Shown: positions 24,120 through 36,342, counted from the first letter of the stretch. The stretch is DNA of 64,000 nucleotides from Gigaspora margarita (GCA_009809945.1 WTPW01000028.1:358953-422952); one strand, 5' to 3'. Notes: a model not told the origin generated them from the letters alone. Numbers and translations are program-made.

Positions 24120-26090
24120 ACAATATATAAGTTAGTTAGAATTAATTAGTAAAATTTTATGAAACATAAGATTTTATAGAATTTTATTAATAAAATTTTA
24201 TAAAATCTTATTATACACAAATTTTTATTAATTAATACTAACTTTATGCACTAAGTAAACATGTTCAGCGCCTAAAAATACATTAAATCAGCAGGGTTAG
24301 TTTTATTTTACTTGAAATTTGGAGAATAGATGCATAATTCTGGATTTTTGATCAAAAAAGTCAAATTTAAGCATATTTTCTCCAAATTTCAAGTAAAATA
24401 AAAACAATGCTACCGATTTAATGTATTTTTAGGTTCTGAACAAGTTTACCTAGTGNATTAAGTTAGAATTAATTAGTAAAATTTTATGAATAATAAGATT
24501 ATATAGAATTTTATTAATAAAATTCTATAAAATCTTATGATTCACGATATTTTACAATTAACTCTAACTTAATGCACTAGAAAACCTTGTTAAGAGACTA
24601 AAAATACATTAAATCAGCAGGATTGTTTTTATTTTACTTGAAATTTGGAGAAAAGATGATTAAATTTGACTTTTTTGATCAAAAATCCAAAATTATACAT
24701 CTATTGTCCAAATTTCAAGTAAAATAAAAATAACCCTGCCGATTTGATTTATTTTTAGGTGCTGTACAAGTTTACTTAGTGCATTAAGTTAGAATTAATC
24801 AGTAAAAGTTTGTGAATCATAAAATTTTATAGAATTTTATTAATAAAATTCTATAAAATCTTATGATTCACAATATTTTACAATTAATTCTAACCTATTG
24901 CACTAGGTAAAATTGTTCAGAGTCTAAAAATACATTAAGAGTAGAGGGTATGTAGATCATTTCTATTAATAAACGAGTGACAAAAAATATTTTTACTGCG
25001 AATTTAAAAGTTGCTACATATAAAAGTTATTTTTTTACTAAATAAATTAATATTTATGTACTAAGTAAATTTGTTTGTAATAAGAAGTACGCATATTCTA
25101 AAAATTTTATTAATTTTGAATGAAATTTGATAAAGTTTTTATAGTAACAACTTTTGCGGGAGCCAGGTCGATTCTGCGGGGGCACACAAATTGGCCAATC
25201 AAATCATGTGTAAACAATAAGTAAAATAGGGCCACGAAGATAAAAACAGCTATATCTTATGTTATACTAGGCCAATTTTAATGATTCAACCACTGTTAGA
25301 ATTAGAAAAACCTCCTCTACAATTTTATTTAAAAATTTAATATGGTTACTTAATAAAAATTTGCTTTATTATTAAATATAAAATTTCTAGTAACTAGTTT
25401 ATTAATAGAAATGATCTACATACCCTCTACCCTTAAATCGGCAGTATTATTTTTATTTTACTTGAAATTTGGAGAAAAGATGCTTAAATTGACTTTTTTG
25501 ATCAAAAATCCAAAATTATGCATCTATTCTCCAAATTTCAAGTAAACTAAAAATAACCCTACCGATTTGATGCATTTTTAGGTGCTGTATAAGTTTACTT
25601 AGTGCATTAGGTTAGAATTAATCAGTAAAAGTTTGTGAATCATAAGATTGTATAGAATTTTATTAATAAAATTCTATAAAATTTTATGATTCACAAAATT
25701 TTACTAATTAATTCTAACTACATGCACTAAATAAACTTATTTAAAACCTAAAAATACATTAAATTAGCAGAATTGTTTTTAATTTACTTGAAATTTGGAG
25801 AAAATATGCTTAAATTTGACTTTTTTGATCAAAAATCCAAAATTATGCATCTATTCTCCAAATTTTAAGTAAAATAAAAATAACTCTGCCGATTTGATGC
25901 ATTTTTAGGTGCTGAATATGTTTACTTAGTGCATAAAGTTAGAATTAATTAATAAAAATTTGTGTATTATAAGATTTTATAAAATTTTATTAATAAAATT
26001 CTATAAAATCTTATGATTTATAAAATTTTACCAATTAATTCTAACTTCATGCACTAAGTAAACTTGTCAGCACCAAAAAATAAATATAAG
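24120..26090. repeat. 320-bp palindromic unit array, about five units
   Basis: The same unit as at 1-770. The AT palindrome recurs near 24186, 24500, 24840, 25670 and 25990. After subtracting the 494-bp insertion and its TTAA, spacings are 314-340 bp. Units end with words such as AAGTAAACTTGTTCAG. Confidence 0.8.
24939..25432. mobile_element. TTAA-flanked (piggyBac-type) non-autonomous element, 494 bp
   Basis: The ends GAGTAGAGGGTATGTAGATC and (complement) GGGTAGAGGGTATGTAGATC are inverted over about 35 bp. TTAA flanks both sides (24935-24938, 25433-25436). The target is one unit of the palindromic array (TACATTAAATCNGCAG), and its two halves are still recognisable outside the element. The interior has a related GTTGCTACATA hairpin. 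Confidence 0.85.
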
Positions 26091-26283
26091 TATATTCAGA
26101 CTCAGACCAGTCTGTATAAAAGTTAGAGTCTGAGTCTGGTCCGATCCTGGACCGGACCTGAACCGGACCTATACCGAACCTGGCCGGACCCGAATCGGAC
26201 CTAATCATTTGTTGTTTAAGCCCCCCCCCTAAAAAATTTTGAACTTGTAATGTTAAACAAAGAATTAAATTGGAGTGGCCTAA

Positions 26284-26917
26284 GCGTTCTTCAGTTAAGC
26301 ATTCTTATATTGGGTATTCTTGATTATAACATGTAAATTAATACATACAGTATAACCTCGCCTCGTTATAGTCATCCTTGTTACCTAAAATGTGCAGGTA
26401 TATGTTGAATAATGTGATTGAGAAAATTATTACGTATTACGTTATATGCATAAACAGTGTCTAAAATTAATGTGGGAAAGGCAGAGTACACATTAAAAAA
26501 ATTCTGCTCCTTAAAGATTAGCAATATGGCACTTTGCGCACATAGTCTTTAAAATTATGGAGGAATGTGTCTTTAGAGTTTTTAAAATCATATATGTTTC
26601 AAGCTTTAATGCAGCTATATTTATTACTCAAAAATAAAATCTTTATACGCTTTGCGCACATTCAAAAAAATCTATGTATACCGTAGCACACCAGGAACCA
26701 TATTTTGATGTTGAATTTTGACACTATGAATAAAGTTTGTACCACTAGTCACATTAGCAGATCATAGGACAAGCAGTATCATGCATACAATGTGATACTT
26801 GATACATGAAAAATATGTAGTATGTTACAGATAAGGTCACGAAGACCATACTACGTGATATTCATTACTCCGTTCCTGGTATTCGATAACTTACAAGAAT
26901 ATATTATGCGATTAAAA
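26284..26917. other. Intergenic with a possible Tigger/pogo-like end
   Basis: TACAGTATAACCTCGCCTCG at about 26347 resembles the start of pogo/Tigger-type elements, but no inverted partner is visible. Otherwise no gene is seen. Confidence 0.3.
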
Positions 26918-27320
26918 TGGCATTGTACAAAATTATTTCTAAATTGGACTAATTTTTGTAGAACTTAAAAAATAACCTTGAATAATAAATTTACCTGAGC
27001 ATAATATCATATGATCCTATGAATTATGCGACATATAGTAGTAAAGTACTAAATTACTAAATTGGACGGATTTTTGTAGAATTTAAAAAAATAACCATAA
27101 ATAGTAATTTTACCACTTCATAAAAAGCGCATGCTAGTAATAATATACAATCCTATGGATTATACGACATATCAGATATGGCAACGTACAAAATTATTGA
27201 ATAAATTTATTAAATTAGAATGATTTTTGTAAAACTTAAAAAAATAACCGTAAACAGCAATCTTACCAGATCAGAAAAAGCATATGCTAGTAGTATCATA
27301 CGGTTCTAAAGATTATAAGA
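26918..27320. repeat. Three diverged tandem copies of a ~135-bp unit
   Basis: Each copy contains ACAAAATTATT-like sequence, then a GATTTTTGTA block, a run of A, AATAACC, and later an ATCATA-type word before GATTAT. Identity between copies is moderate. Confidence 0.65.
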
Positions 27321-28078
27321 GATGTTATAAGAAAGAATAATGCAATCAATTATTTTCCTATTGAACTTGTTTGTAAATTAGTCGCATTTTTGTTTGACCG
27401 TATAAAGCTATTATGCCATGTATTATTCTTATTGCGTGATAAATCTCTATTAGGCAATTTTCTTGTCAGAGCCTCGAGAATAATAAGCCATTGTAAAACT
27501 TGTCTCCTAACAATTGACTTCGAATGATTGTAATATATTTAAATATTTACAAAAGTTAATAATGTATATCTCTATCTAAACCTGAAGATTAAAAATTTCT
27601 TTTCATAATATATAATATTGTAATGTACTACTTTCCCGTTCCTGGTTTCGCGCAACTATGTTGCGCAGCTACTTATTATATAAAATAAAGATTTAAAAAT
27701 GTTGTACTGTACATCCAAATGGTTTGACTGGTGTAGATCATCTGATTGATGCATTTTACCGACCATCACAGTAAAGTAACAAAGAAATCTATTTTGAGAA
27801 GAAAATAAGAAAATGATGGCAATAAGAAAATTATGTAAATATAGACACAGAAAGTATCAAATGTAATACAATTTAGAATTTTTCTTACGTAATCATGCAA
27901 TTTTATATACAGCTATCAGTAGAAAGGTTGTGTTCTTGAAACATTGTTTTTCTGTAGTACTACCATAATGAACCTAGCCGATGTAAAAGCGCAAGTGCAC
28001 AAAACTCTTGGCACTGCATGCTCCTAATAAAACAATAATTTGGATTTCCGACTTTTTCATGTTTCAAAAAAAAAGAAT
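27321..28078. other. Upstream region of Sel1-repeat gene copy 1
   Basis: No gene. It contains the CCGTTCCTGGTTTCGCGCAA hairpin word at about 27645-27665 (see the dispersed hairpin finding). AT-rich sequence follows. No clear TATA box can be singled out because the whole stretch is AT-rich. Confidence 0.4.
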
Positions 28079-30772
28079 ATGGATTATAAAAAATCAATTG
28101 AAGAAAATGAACTTGGATACAATTATTTACATGGTGTAAATGTTGGAAAAGATGAACATAAGACATTTATTCATTTTCAAAAATCAGCACAAATGGGAAA
28201 TGCTGATGGAATGTATAATCTTGCAGATTGTTATCGAAATGGAATAGGTGTTGTAAAGGATGAACATAAAGCGTTTATTCATTATCAACAATCCGCTGAT
28301 ATGGGGAATGCTGATGGAACCAATTGGCTTGGAAATTGTTATAAAGATGGTATAGGGCTTGAAAAAGATGAACATAAAGCATTTATTAATTATCAAAAAT
28401 CAGCTGAAATGAGAAATACTACCGCAATGAATAACCTTGGACATTGTTATCAAAATGGAATAGGAGTTGAAAAAGACGAACATAAAGCATTCATTCATTA
28501 TCAAAAATCTGCTGATATAGGAGATACTATTGCAATGAATAACCTTGCAGATTGTTATCGAAATGGGATAGGCGTTGTAAAGGATGAATATAAAGCATTC
28601 ATTCATTATCAAAAATCAGCCGATGTGGGAAATGCTGATGGAATAAATTGGCTTGGAAACTGTTATAAAGATGGAATAGGCGTTGAAAAAGACGAACAAA
28701 AAGCATTTATTAATTATCAACGATCCGCTGAGATGGAAAATGGTAGTGGAGTATATAATCTTGCAAAATGTTATCACATCGGAATAGGAGTTGAAAAAGA
28801 TGAACATAAGGCATTTATTAATTATCAAAAATCAGCTGGGAAATATTGATGCAATAAATGAACTTGGATATTGTTATCAAAATGGAGTAGGAGTTAACAA
28901 GGACGAACATAAGGCATTTATTCATTATCAAAAATCAGCTGATATGGGAAATACAACTGCAATGAATAACCTTGCGTATTGTTATCAAAATGGAATAGGA
29001 GTTGAAAAAGATGAACATAAAGCATTCATTTATTATCAAAAATCAGCCGATATAGGAGATGCTGATGGAATAAACGGGCTTGGAAATTGTTATAAAGGTG
29101 GAATAGGAATTGAAAAAGATGAACATAAGGCGTTTATTCATTATCAAAAGTCCGCAGGGGTGGGAAATGCCACTGGAACATATAATGTTGGATATTGTTA
29201 TCAAAACGGAATAGGTGTTGAAAAAGATGAAAATAAGGCATTCATAAATTATCAAAAATCTGCTGATATGGGAGATATTGCTGCTATAAATGATCTTGGA
29301 TATTGTTATCAAAATGGAATAGGAGTTAACAAGGACGAACATAAGGCATATATCCATTATCAAAAATCAGCTGATATGGGAAATACAACTGCAATGAATA
29401 ACCTTGCTTATTGTTATCAAAGTGGAATAGGTGTTAAAAAAGATAAACATAAGGCATTTATTAATTATCAAAAATCTGCCGATATGGGAAATACTGCTGC
29501 AATAAATGAGCTTGGATTTTGTTATGAAAATGGAATGGGAGTTGAAAAAGACGAACATAAGGCTTTCATTTATTATCAAAAATCTGCCGATATGGGAAAT
29601 ACTACTGCAATGAATAACCTTGCATATTATTGTCTAAAAGGAATAGGAGTTGAAAAAGACGAACATAAGGCATTTATTCTTTACAAAAATCAGCTGATAT
29701 GGGAAATGCTACTGCAATGCTTGATCTTGCAAATTGTTATTGGTACGGAACAGGAATTGAAAAGGATGAATGTAATGCTATTATTAATTATCAGAAGTCT
29801 GCCGATATGGGAAACACTAATGCGTTAAATGACCTTGGATACTGTTATCGATATGGAATGGGAGTTGAAAAGGATGAGGCTAAGGCATTCATTTATTATC
29901 AAAAATCTGCCGAGATGGGAAATTCTAATGGAATGTATCAACTTGCAAGTTGTTATGAAAATGGAATAGGTGTTGAAAAAAATGAAAATAAGGCTTTTAT
30001 TTATTTACAAAAATCTGCCGATATGGGAATTGCTACTGCAATAAGTAATCTTGGAAATTATTACATGAATGGAATAGGTGTTAAAAAGGACGAATATAAT
30101 GCATTCATTCATTATCAAACGTCAGCTGATATGGGAAATGCTATTGCCATGAAGAATCTTGGATATTGTTATCAATACGGAAAAGGTGTTGAAAAGGATG
30201 AACAAAAGGCATTTAGTCATTATCAAAAATCTGCCGAAATGGGAAGCTCTGATGCAATAAGAGAACTTGGATCTTGTTATCGGTATGGAAGAGGGGTTGA
30301 AAAGGACGAAAATACGGCATTTATTTATTATCAAAAATCTGCTGAAATGGGAAATGCTGTTGCAATGAATGATCTTGGTTATTGTTATCAAAATGGATTG
30401 GGAGCTGAAAAGGATGAACATAAGGCGTTCATTTATTATCAAAAGTCTGCTGGGATGGGAAATGCTGAAGCAATGAGTCAAGTAGGAGTTTGTTATCAAA
30501 GGAAAATAGGAGTTGAATTAGATGAACATAAGGCGTTCATTCATTATCAAAAAGCTGCAGAAATGGGAAGTGTTACTGCAGTAAACAACCTTTCATTCTG
30601 TTATAAAGAAGGAATAGGTGTTGAAAAGAATGAATATGAGGCATTCAAATATTGCAAAAAATCTGCCGAAATGGGATCTGTTTCTGCATTCTATAACCTC
30701 GCATATTGTTATCGAAATGGATTTGGAACACCAAGAGATTTGCAGAAAGCAAATTATTGGTATCAAATGTAA
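28079..30772 (+). pseudogene. Sel1-repeat (HCP-like) protein, copy 1, two frameshifts
   Basis: The chosen start gives MDYKKSIEENELGYNYLHG, which matches copy 2. The rest is a continuous run of 36-residue Sel1 repeats of the form NGIGVEKDEHKAFIHYQKSA followed by DMGNATAMNNLGYCYQ. It ends at GTPRDLQKANYWYQM. Sel1 repeats are helix-turn-helix scaffolds for protein-protein contacts, often in signalling; the substrate is unknown. The frame is broken twice. At about 28838 the repeat word GCTGATATGGGAAAT has lost 5 bp, and at about 29685 one base is missing in TATCAAAAATC. Repeats read on in the new frame each time, and the two losses sum to 6, so the last third is back in the original frame. Restoring length gives 2700 bp, exactly 25 units of 108. 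Sequencing error or true decay cannot be separated here. The kinase region starts about 150 bp downstream and may belong to the same transcript. Confidence 0.85.
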
Positions 30773-30920
30773 TAACATATTTCTTTAACATTTATTTTCA
30801 TTTTTTTCATAATTAATCTTACATTTATATATACTCTTCTAATAAAATTAGGGAACAAAATAAGACGTTAGGTAACTTAAAAATAATAGTTATGTTTATT
30901 TTTTTATTTTTTTTTTTTAG
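30773..30920 (+). other. Probable intron or short intergenic spacer between Sel1 repeats and kinase
   Basis: The Sel1 frame ends CAA ATG TAA TAA here and CAA AAG TAA ATA in copy 2. In both, the stop overlaps a possible GT donor (GTAATA, GTAAAT). A T run followed by TAG precedes the kinase exon in both copies. An exon join would make one Sel1-kinase protein; two separate genes are the alternative. Confidence 0.4.
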
Positions 30921-32531
30921 AGAAAAACGATATTTATTATTATAGTTTAGACATAAGTGGACAGACGAGTGAAACCTTTGATATTGATGATGATATAAAA
31001 AGTTTACTGATTGAAGGAAAGTATCCATTGTCATGGATACCATACAATGAATTTACGGATGTTGATAAAATCGGACAAGGCGGCTTTGCAACAGTATTTT
31101 ATGCCAAATGGTTTAATCAAGAACAAAATTTAATAAGGCATGTAGCTCTTAAATTACTCCATGGATCAAACCCAACAAAAATCTCAAAATGAAGAGTTTA
31201 TACAAAAAAAAGAAGAGTTTATAAAAGAGGGGTTTTTTTTTTTTACTTTATGCTTATTGTTTTTAATATGTTTGAAATACTAAGAATGTTATTTAATCTT
31301 AAAGTTAAAGGCATTTTGTGATATTATTTCTAAACATCCCTCATTCTTAAAATGCTATGGAATATCAAAAGACGATACTTCTGAAGATTATATTATTGTC
31401 TTAGGATATGCAGCAATGGGCTCTTTACGTAAAAATCTTTTCTCTGTAGCATATATGGAATGGAAAGATAAATTAGCCTTATTACAATGTATCGCTTCTG
31501 ATCTTCAAATAATTCATTCTCAAGGACTTATTCATCGAGATTTGCATAGTGGTAATATTTTACTAGATGATTTAAAAAGTGCATATATTACAGATTTGGG
31601 ACTCACAATATCAATAAATAACGCATTAAAAACAAAAAAGAATGGAATCTATGGAGTTTTACCGTATATAGCACCAGAAGTATTAGAAAAAGGACACTAT
31701 ACAACAGCGTCTGATATTTATTCATTTGGAATAATTTTGTGGGAAGTTTTATACGGAAAGTCGGTGTCATTTGATCAAGTACATATACCACAACTCATGA
31801 CAGATATATGCCTTAATGACTTACGACCAGCTATTATTATGGATACTCCACAATGTAATATAAGCCTTATGAAACAATGTTGGGAAAGAAATCCAGAGAA
31901 CCGTATTACAGCAACAAAAATCTGCGAAATCCTTAATGAATGGCAGAGTGATGAAAATATTTTATTAGAATTAATAAATTCCGATAAAATATTAAAAAAT
32001 ATCGAAAATACACTTATACAATCATACTCTTACGGCATAAATAAAGATAAAAATACAAGTTCTGAAGGTATTCATTATATTGGAAATACATCTTCTGCCG
32101 ACGACAGTTATAAGAGTATGTTGATTATTTTTACAAGTATACACCGGTGGTGTTCAATTCAACACCATATATAATTTTACTATGAAATTTAGGGCAAGTG
32201 TGCAGTTGTAGGTTAAGATAGGGAGTAGCGACCTTGGTGTTGAAAACCACTGGTGTGTTTTAGTAAACTCAATTTTAAATAGATAAAAAAGGATTCAATC
32301 TTTACATTAATTATAATTGTTTCAGATAACACACAGGATGAATTGGAGATAGGAGCTAGTTTAAAATGTCACAATAGATATGTTCTTTACAAAAACCTGT
32401 TTTTGCTTAATATGTTTACATTATATCTATATATATTAACAATATTATTATTATATGATCTAAATCAGTATATAAAAATATATTATGAATATATATTAGG
32501 CCATACAAATTTAATTACTTGGTTTTCATAA
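30921..32531 (+). pseudogene. TKL-type protein kinase, copy 1, with frame lesions
   Basis: The N-lobe exon reads SGQTSETFDIDDDIKSLLIEGKYP-like sequence, then WIPYNEFTDVDKIGQGGFATV (glycine loop) and VALKLLHG (the ATP-binding Lys). One extra A in an A run near 31180 brings in a TGA at 31190-31192. After an intron (to 31304, donor obscured by extra G), the C-lobe reads LKAFCDIISKHPSFLKCYG, LIHRDLHSGNILL (catalytic Asp), ITDLGLT (DLG for DFG), YIAPEVL, DIYSFGIILWE and CWERNPENR. These are TKL kinase features. A last intron (about 32116-32325) leads to NTQDELEIG. In copy 1 a small deletion removes the stop seen in copy 2, so the frame runs on about 50 residues, ending inside a MITE at 32531. Transfer of phosphate to Ser/Thr or Tyr in a signalling pathway is the family role; the partners are unknown. 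Confidence 0.8.
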
Positions 32532-32724
32532 CATGAATTTTTTAAATTGACCCGGCCGGCCGGCTTTTTTTTTTTAAATTTCATATAAAAAGTTTTATAA
32601 AATTTATATATAATTTTTCTTAAAATCCCACCCGGTTATTAAAACATATAAAAATTTTTTTTCAAGGTTTCCAAATTTTGACCCGGCCGGGTTATGAAAA
32701 CCAATTGATTAATTTTTCGTGGCC
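32499..32724. mobile_element. PIF/Harbinger-type MITE, empty site visible in copy 2
   Basis: The inverted ends start GGCCATACAAATTTAATTAC and (complement) GGCCACGAAAAATTAATCAA and continue to GGTTTTCATAAC. The duplication is TTA on both sides. The matching place at 55514-55516 in the duplicated locus reads ATATATTAAACATAT with a single TTA and no insert. A short GACCCGGCCGG stem is in the interior. Confidence 0.88.
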
Positions 32725-32727
32725 TTA

Positions 32728-33115
32728 AACATACAATATTTATTTTTTTTCTTTCTGTTAACTCTCTTATAACTTCATTACTAATAATATGTTTATTATA
32801 TAATTGTATATATATAATAATATATTATTAATCTAATAATAGTAATAAGAATATAATAAAATAATCATATAATAAAAATAATATGTAAAATTTCACCCTC
32901 ATAATCGTCCAATAGCCTGTGTAACGAAAATGAAAGTTTGTTAAAAAATCGGCTATATTTCAATATTTTGCTTATGAAACTTTTGGGTTCTAACAAAAAA
33001 GATTCCTTGTTCAATTTTACATCCAACGTCTTATACTCCTAGCCTGCTAATATCCAGGGCCAAGTTGTTTTTAAAAAAGGATGGGTTCATCCGGATGATG
33101 AATAAATTATTTCTA
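32728..33115. other. Shared downstream flank of the Sel1/kinase locus, part 1
   Basis: Non-coding and AT-rich, clearly related to 55530-55917 (for example TTTAACAAAAAAAGATTC-like and TGATGAATAAATTATTTCT words). Similarity stops abruptly near 33115 and resumes at about 43190. Confidence 0.7.
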
Positions 33116-33234
33116 AAATGTTTATAATATGTTTATAATATAAAATAAGTCTCCTACAAGAAAGTTGACAGATCCTATTATGACTTATTATTATATGTTA
33201 GATATATGCTGTTTATATTTTTTAAAAAATCCAA

Positions 33235-33430
33235 GCTTCTGTAAAGTTAGATGTTAGACGCCGATAGCATGCATCTAAGTAGCGATTTATCTAAAGTAGC
33301 TACTTTATATATTTAAAGTAACACCCTGGCTAATATTACGACTTAATGCATGCATGAAGATCTAACTTTAGGGGCTTAATTTTGGCCAGATGTTACTTTA
33401 GATAAATTGCTATTTTAGATAATATGATTG
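33235..33430. repeat. Palindromic MITE-like repeat
   Basis: AGCGATTTATCTAAAGTA near 33282 is inverted as TACTTTAGATAAATTGCTAT near 33400, with TGCATGCAT-type palindromes between. No clear target duplication. Confidence 0.5.
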
Positions 33431-34564
33431 AAATATGCTCACGTATCTTCTTCAATGTGAGTAATTATGATCGTGCTGGTGCTCAGGTATTTCGATTAAT
33501 TAAAATATTGATTGTAATTGATGCTTGAGCAACATCTTTATCATTATACTATTTAGCAATTATTGTTTTTACAAATCGAAATAAAAAAAAAAACGATGGA
33601 TTAACGAAAGGATAAAGCAATCTACGACACTTTCTATTTTTCTTTTTCAGGATTCACTACAAGCCAACAGAACACAAAAATATGTCTTTTTTTATTTGCG
33701 CGAGGATTTTTAACGTAAGTAATAAGGTAGTAAATTCGAAGATCTATAACGATAATAATAAAGTAAAAGAGAGAAGTGCTTGAACAATTATTTTTTCTAA
33801 TCAATCAATGAAAATTTTCGACCAATAAGCGCAACTCTATGATAAAAAAAAAAAGGTCATTTTTTGGGCCTCTATCTCTTGTTGATTTGAATGATAAATA
33901 TTCTTGATCGGTTAAACGAATTTCAGCTAATAAAATTTTTCTTTCTGACGCATTAAACTTTCATCACGTGCTTTATTCACTGGTAGTGCTCCGAACGGGT
34001 CGGGTCGGGTTGAAAATTTTCGGGTTAGAGCTTCAACCCGAACCGAACTCGACCCGACCCGACCCGACCCGAACCCGACCCGAAATTTTAGGACTAATAT
34101 ATTAAATTTTTTTAAAAAATGAATTTATTCGCCCTTTTTGCTCTTAAACGTTTAATAATTCATGTAATGATGGTCATCGAAGTTGGCTAATCAAATCTAA
34201 GCGTGGTATGCTTATAAATTCAGCGGGCTACTACAGTAAGAATCGTGTCATTGCATATTCAGAAGCAATGAAAGGTTTCTTTATTTTTATACTATGGATT
34301 CATGGAATTAATATAAAAAAACTTTACTGATTTTGCCGTTGAGAAATTATTGTTCGTAGTTAAAAAAAAATTTAGGCGATTGTTAAAAAAAAGTCAGCAG
34401 TTAAGTTTTTCAAAACTTTGATCGAATTAGATAGGTGATTGCTGAGATATTTTCGGTCAAAAAAAGTATATAATATTATTAACAGGGATGTTTAATTTAA
34501 TCAGCTCTCTTCAATGAATCAAACTAATTTCAATACGTGTAATATTTTAAAGTAAAAAAATATA

Positions 34565-35723
34565 CTGTCTTCCTCCTCTACAATCACCTATATAATCACA
34601 CAAATTTTAACAACCATTTTTTTTATATATAAAATACCTTTATATAATCACAAATAGCTTATAATCACTATCACATTCTTTAGAAGATTTTTGAGATTTT
34701 TTTATTAGTAAAATACTCTTATATAATCACAATATCATATATAAAAATCTAAATTTTACTACTATAGATTCCCGAAAGTAAGCTGTTGTTATGCAAAAAT
34801 CGGAAGTTTGCTTATTTTGGATTAAATTTAGTTGTAGTAATCGCAAGTAGTTGCTACATAGTGAAGTCCAAATTCTACTAAATAAATCGATTATAATCGC
34901 TTAAGTAAACTTGTTCAGAAGACCTAAATGCATATACACTGAAATTTTTATCCAAATTGGAATATTTTTTATTATTTGACTTTTAATTTTTACGTTCGTC
35001 GAATATATTTTTTTAAAAAACTTTATTTTTATCGTCGAACGTAAAAGTCAAAAGTCAAATAATAAAATGTTCTTTAATTTTGCTAAAAATTTTAATGTAT
35101 GTGTATTTTGATCTTCTTAATAAGTTTACTTAAGCAATTATTATCGATTTACATAGTAAAATTTGGACTTTACTATGTAGTGACTATTATCGATCGTGGG
35201 AGTAGCTTATTTTCAAGTAAATAAGTTTTTGGGTTTTTTTGGTCAAAACAAAGAGGTAGCTTATTTTCGGGAATCTATGGTAAGTAAATCGATTAACATA
35301 TTAAGAAAGCTGTTTGACATGCAAATTATACATATTCTAGAATTTTGACAAACTTGACAAACTATTATTAATTTGTTTTTTTATTATATGTTGGACAAAA
35401 AAATAATTTATTTTTTTTCGTCTAACATAAAGTAAAGAAATTAATTAATAAAAGTTCGTCCAAATTATATGAAACTTTTAGGATATGTGTAATTTGTTAT
35501 TCCAAACAACTTTACTTAATGCATAAAAGTTGATTCGCTTAGTACAATTTGGACTTTTATATGTAGCAACTATTTGTGATTATAATATTTACTTCTATAT
35601 AATCACATAATATAAACCACAGTATTAAATGTGATTATATAGGGTAAGTACTATATAATCAGTCCTCTTTATAATCACCATTTTTGCTGCAACCAACCGC
35701 GTGATTATAGAGGAGGAAGACAG
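34565..35723. mobile_element. TA-flanked element L nested in K
   Basis: Inverted ends CTGTCTTCCTCCTCTA read inward from both sides, each flanked by TA, pointing to the Tc1/mariner-pogo group. Many ATAATCAC words occur near both ends. The interior holds a further palindromic insertion (34763-35279). Confidence 0.8.
34763..35279. mobile_element. Palindromic element with GTTGCTACATAG core, nested in L
   Basis: Ends TATAGATTCCCGAAAGTAAG and (complement) CATAGATTCCCGAAAATAAG. The inside carries GTTGCTACATAG in both orientations near 34850 and 35175, as in 12758-14271. The target duplication is unclear. Confidence 0.6.
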
Positions 35724-36342
35724 TAGTTGAAATTTCAAGTTACGTATCGACAGTTTTTTAAAAAATATGATTTTCACGTTATACTATCTAGCTTTCTTAA
35801 TAACCTTAGCTGCCACAACAAAATTTCACGGCAGATACTCGATTTTTGATTGTCTAAGAAAAAATTTGGCCGTAATTACTCAAAATTCTACTAATGAAAC
35901 CACAGAGCCTATTAAGTGAAATTGTTCCTGGGTCAATTTTACAATAATGCGGGATTATTTTCCAAAAATTTCTATTTTTGTAATGAAAAATTCAAAAGAT
36001 AATAACGGCCGGAAATTAGTAAACAATTATGTAATGTGGGCCAAAACTTGAAGATCTGCGGCCGTTAACCAATCAAAATCGAGTGACAATTTTGTGTCGA
36101 TTGTTTGAAGAAATCTGATTGGTACATACTTGACTGTCTTTTGTTGTTTTATTTAAAATATTATTTAAAAATACATATGCACTTGATATTAGAACCAAAA
36201 AAAAAACATAAAATGCTAATTTCGCACATCTATAAATTGGATAATTTTCGGGTCAGATATTTCTAACCCGAACCAGACCCGACCCGAAATTTCGGGTCGG
36301 GTTTCGGGTTGACCCGACCCGATTCGGAGCACTATTCACTGG

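Larger units (their letters stand above)
23926..26280. mobile_element. PIF/Harbinger-like element P carrying a palindromic array
   Basis: Inverted ends GGCTGCTCCAATTTAATTC and (complement) GGCCACTCCAATTTAATTC continue into TTTAACAT. Each is flanked by TAA, the 3-bp duplication usual for PIF/Harbinger. The interior is mostly the 320-bp palindromic array, then a GACCGG-rich tract (26090-26180) and a run of nine C. No transposase. Confidence 0.75.
33984..36334. mobile_element. Non-autonomous hAT element K with nested element L
   Basis: Ends TAGTGCTCCGAACGGGTCGG and (complement) TAGTGCTCCGAATCGGGTCG, with a perfect 8-bp duplication TTCACTGG (33976-33983, 36335-36342). Subterminal arrays of GGGTC / GACCC make G+C-rich islands in otherwise AT-rich DNA. 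No transposase. Confidence 0.9.

Noticed and set aside
28184..30778. Regular minus-strand frames of about 70 residues across the Sel1 genes (also 51482-53529)
   Set aside because: They repeat with the 108-bp period and are the antisense of the Sel1 units, which lack stops in that frame. They are shadows.
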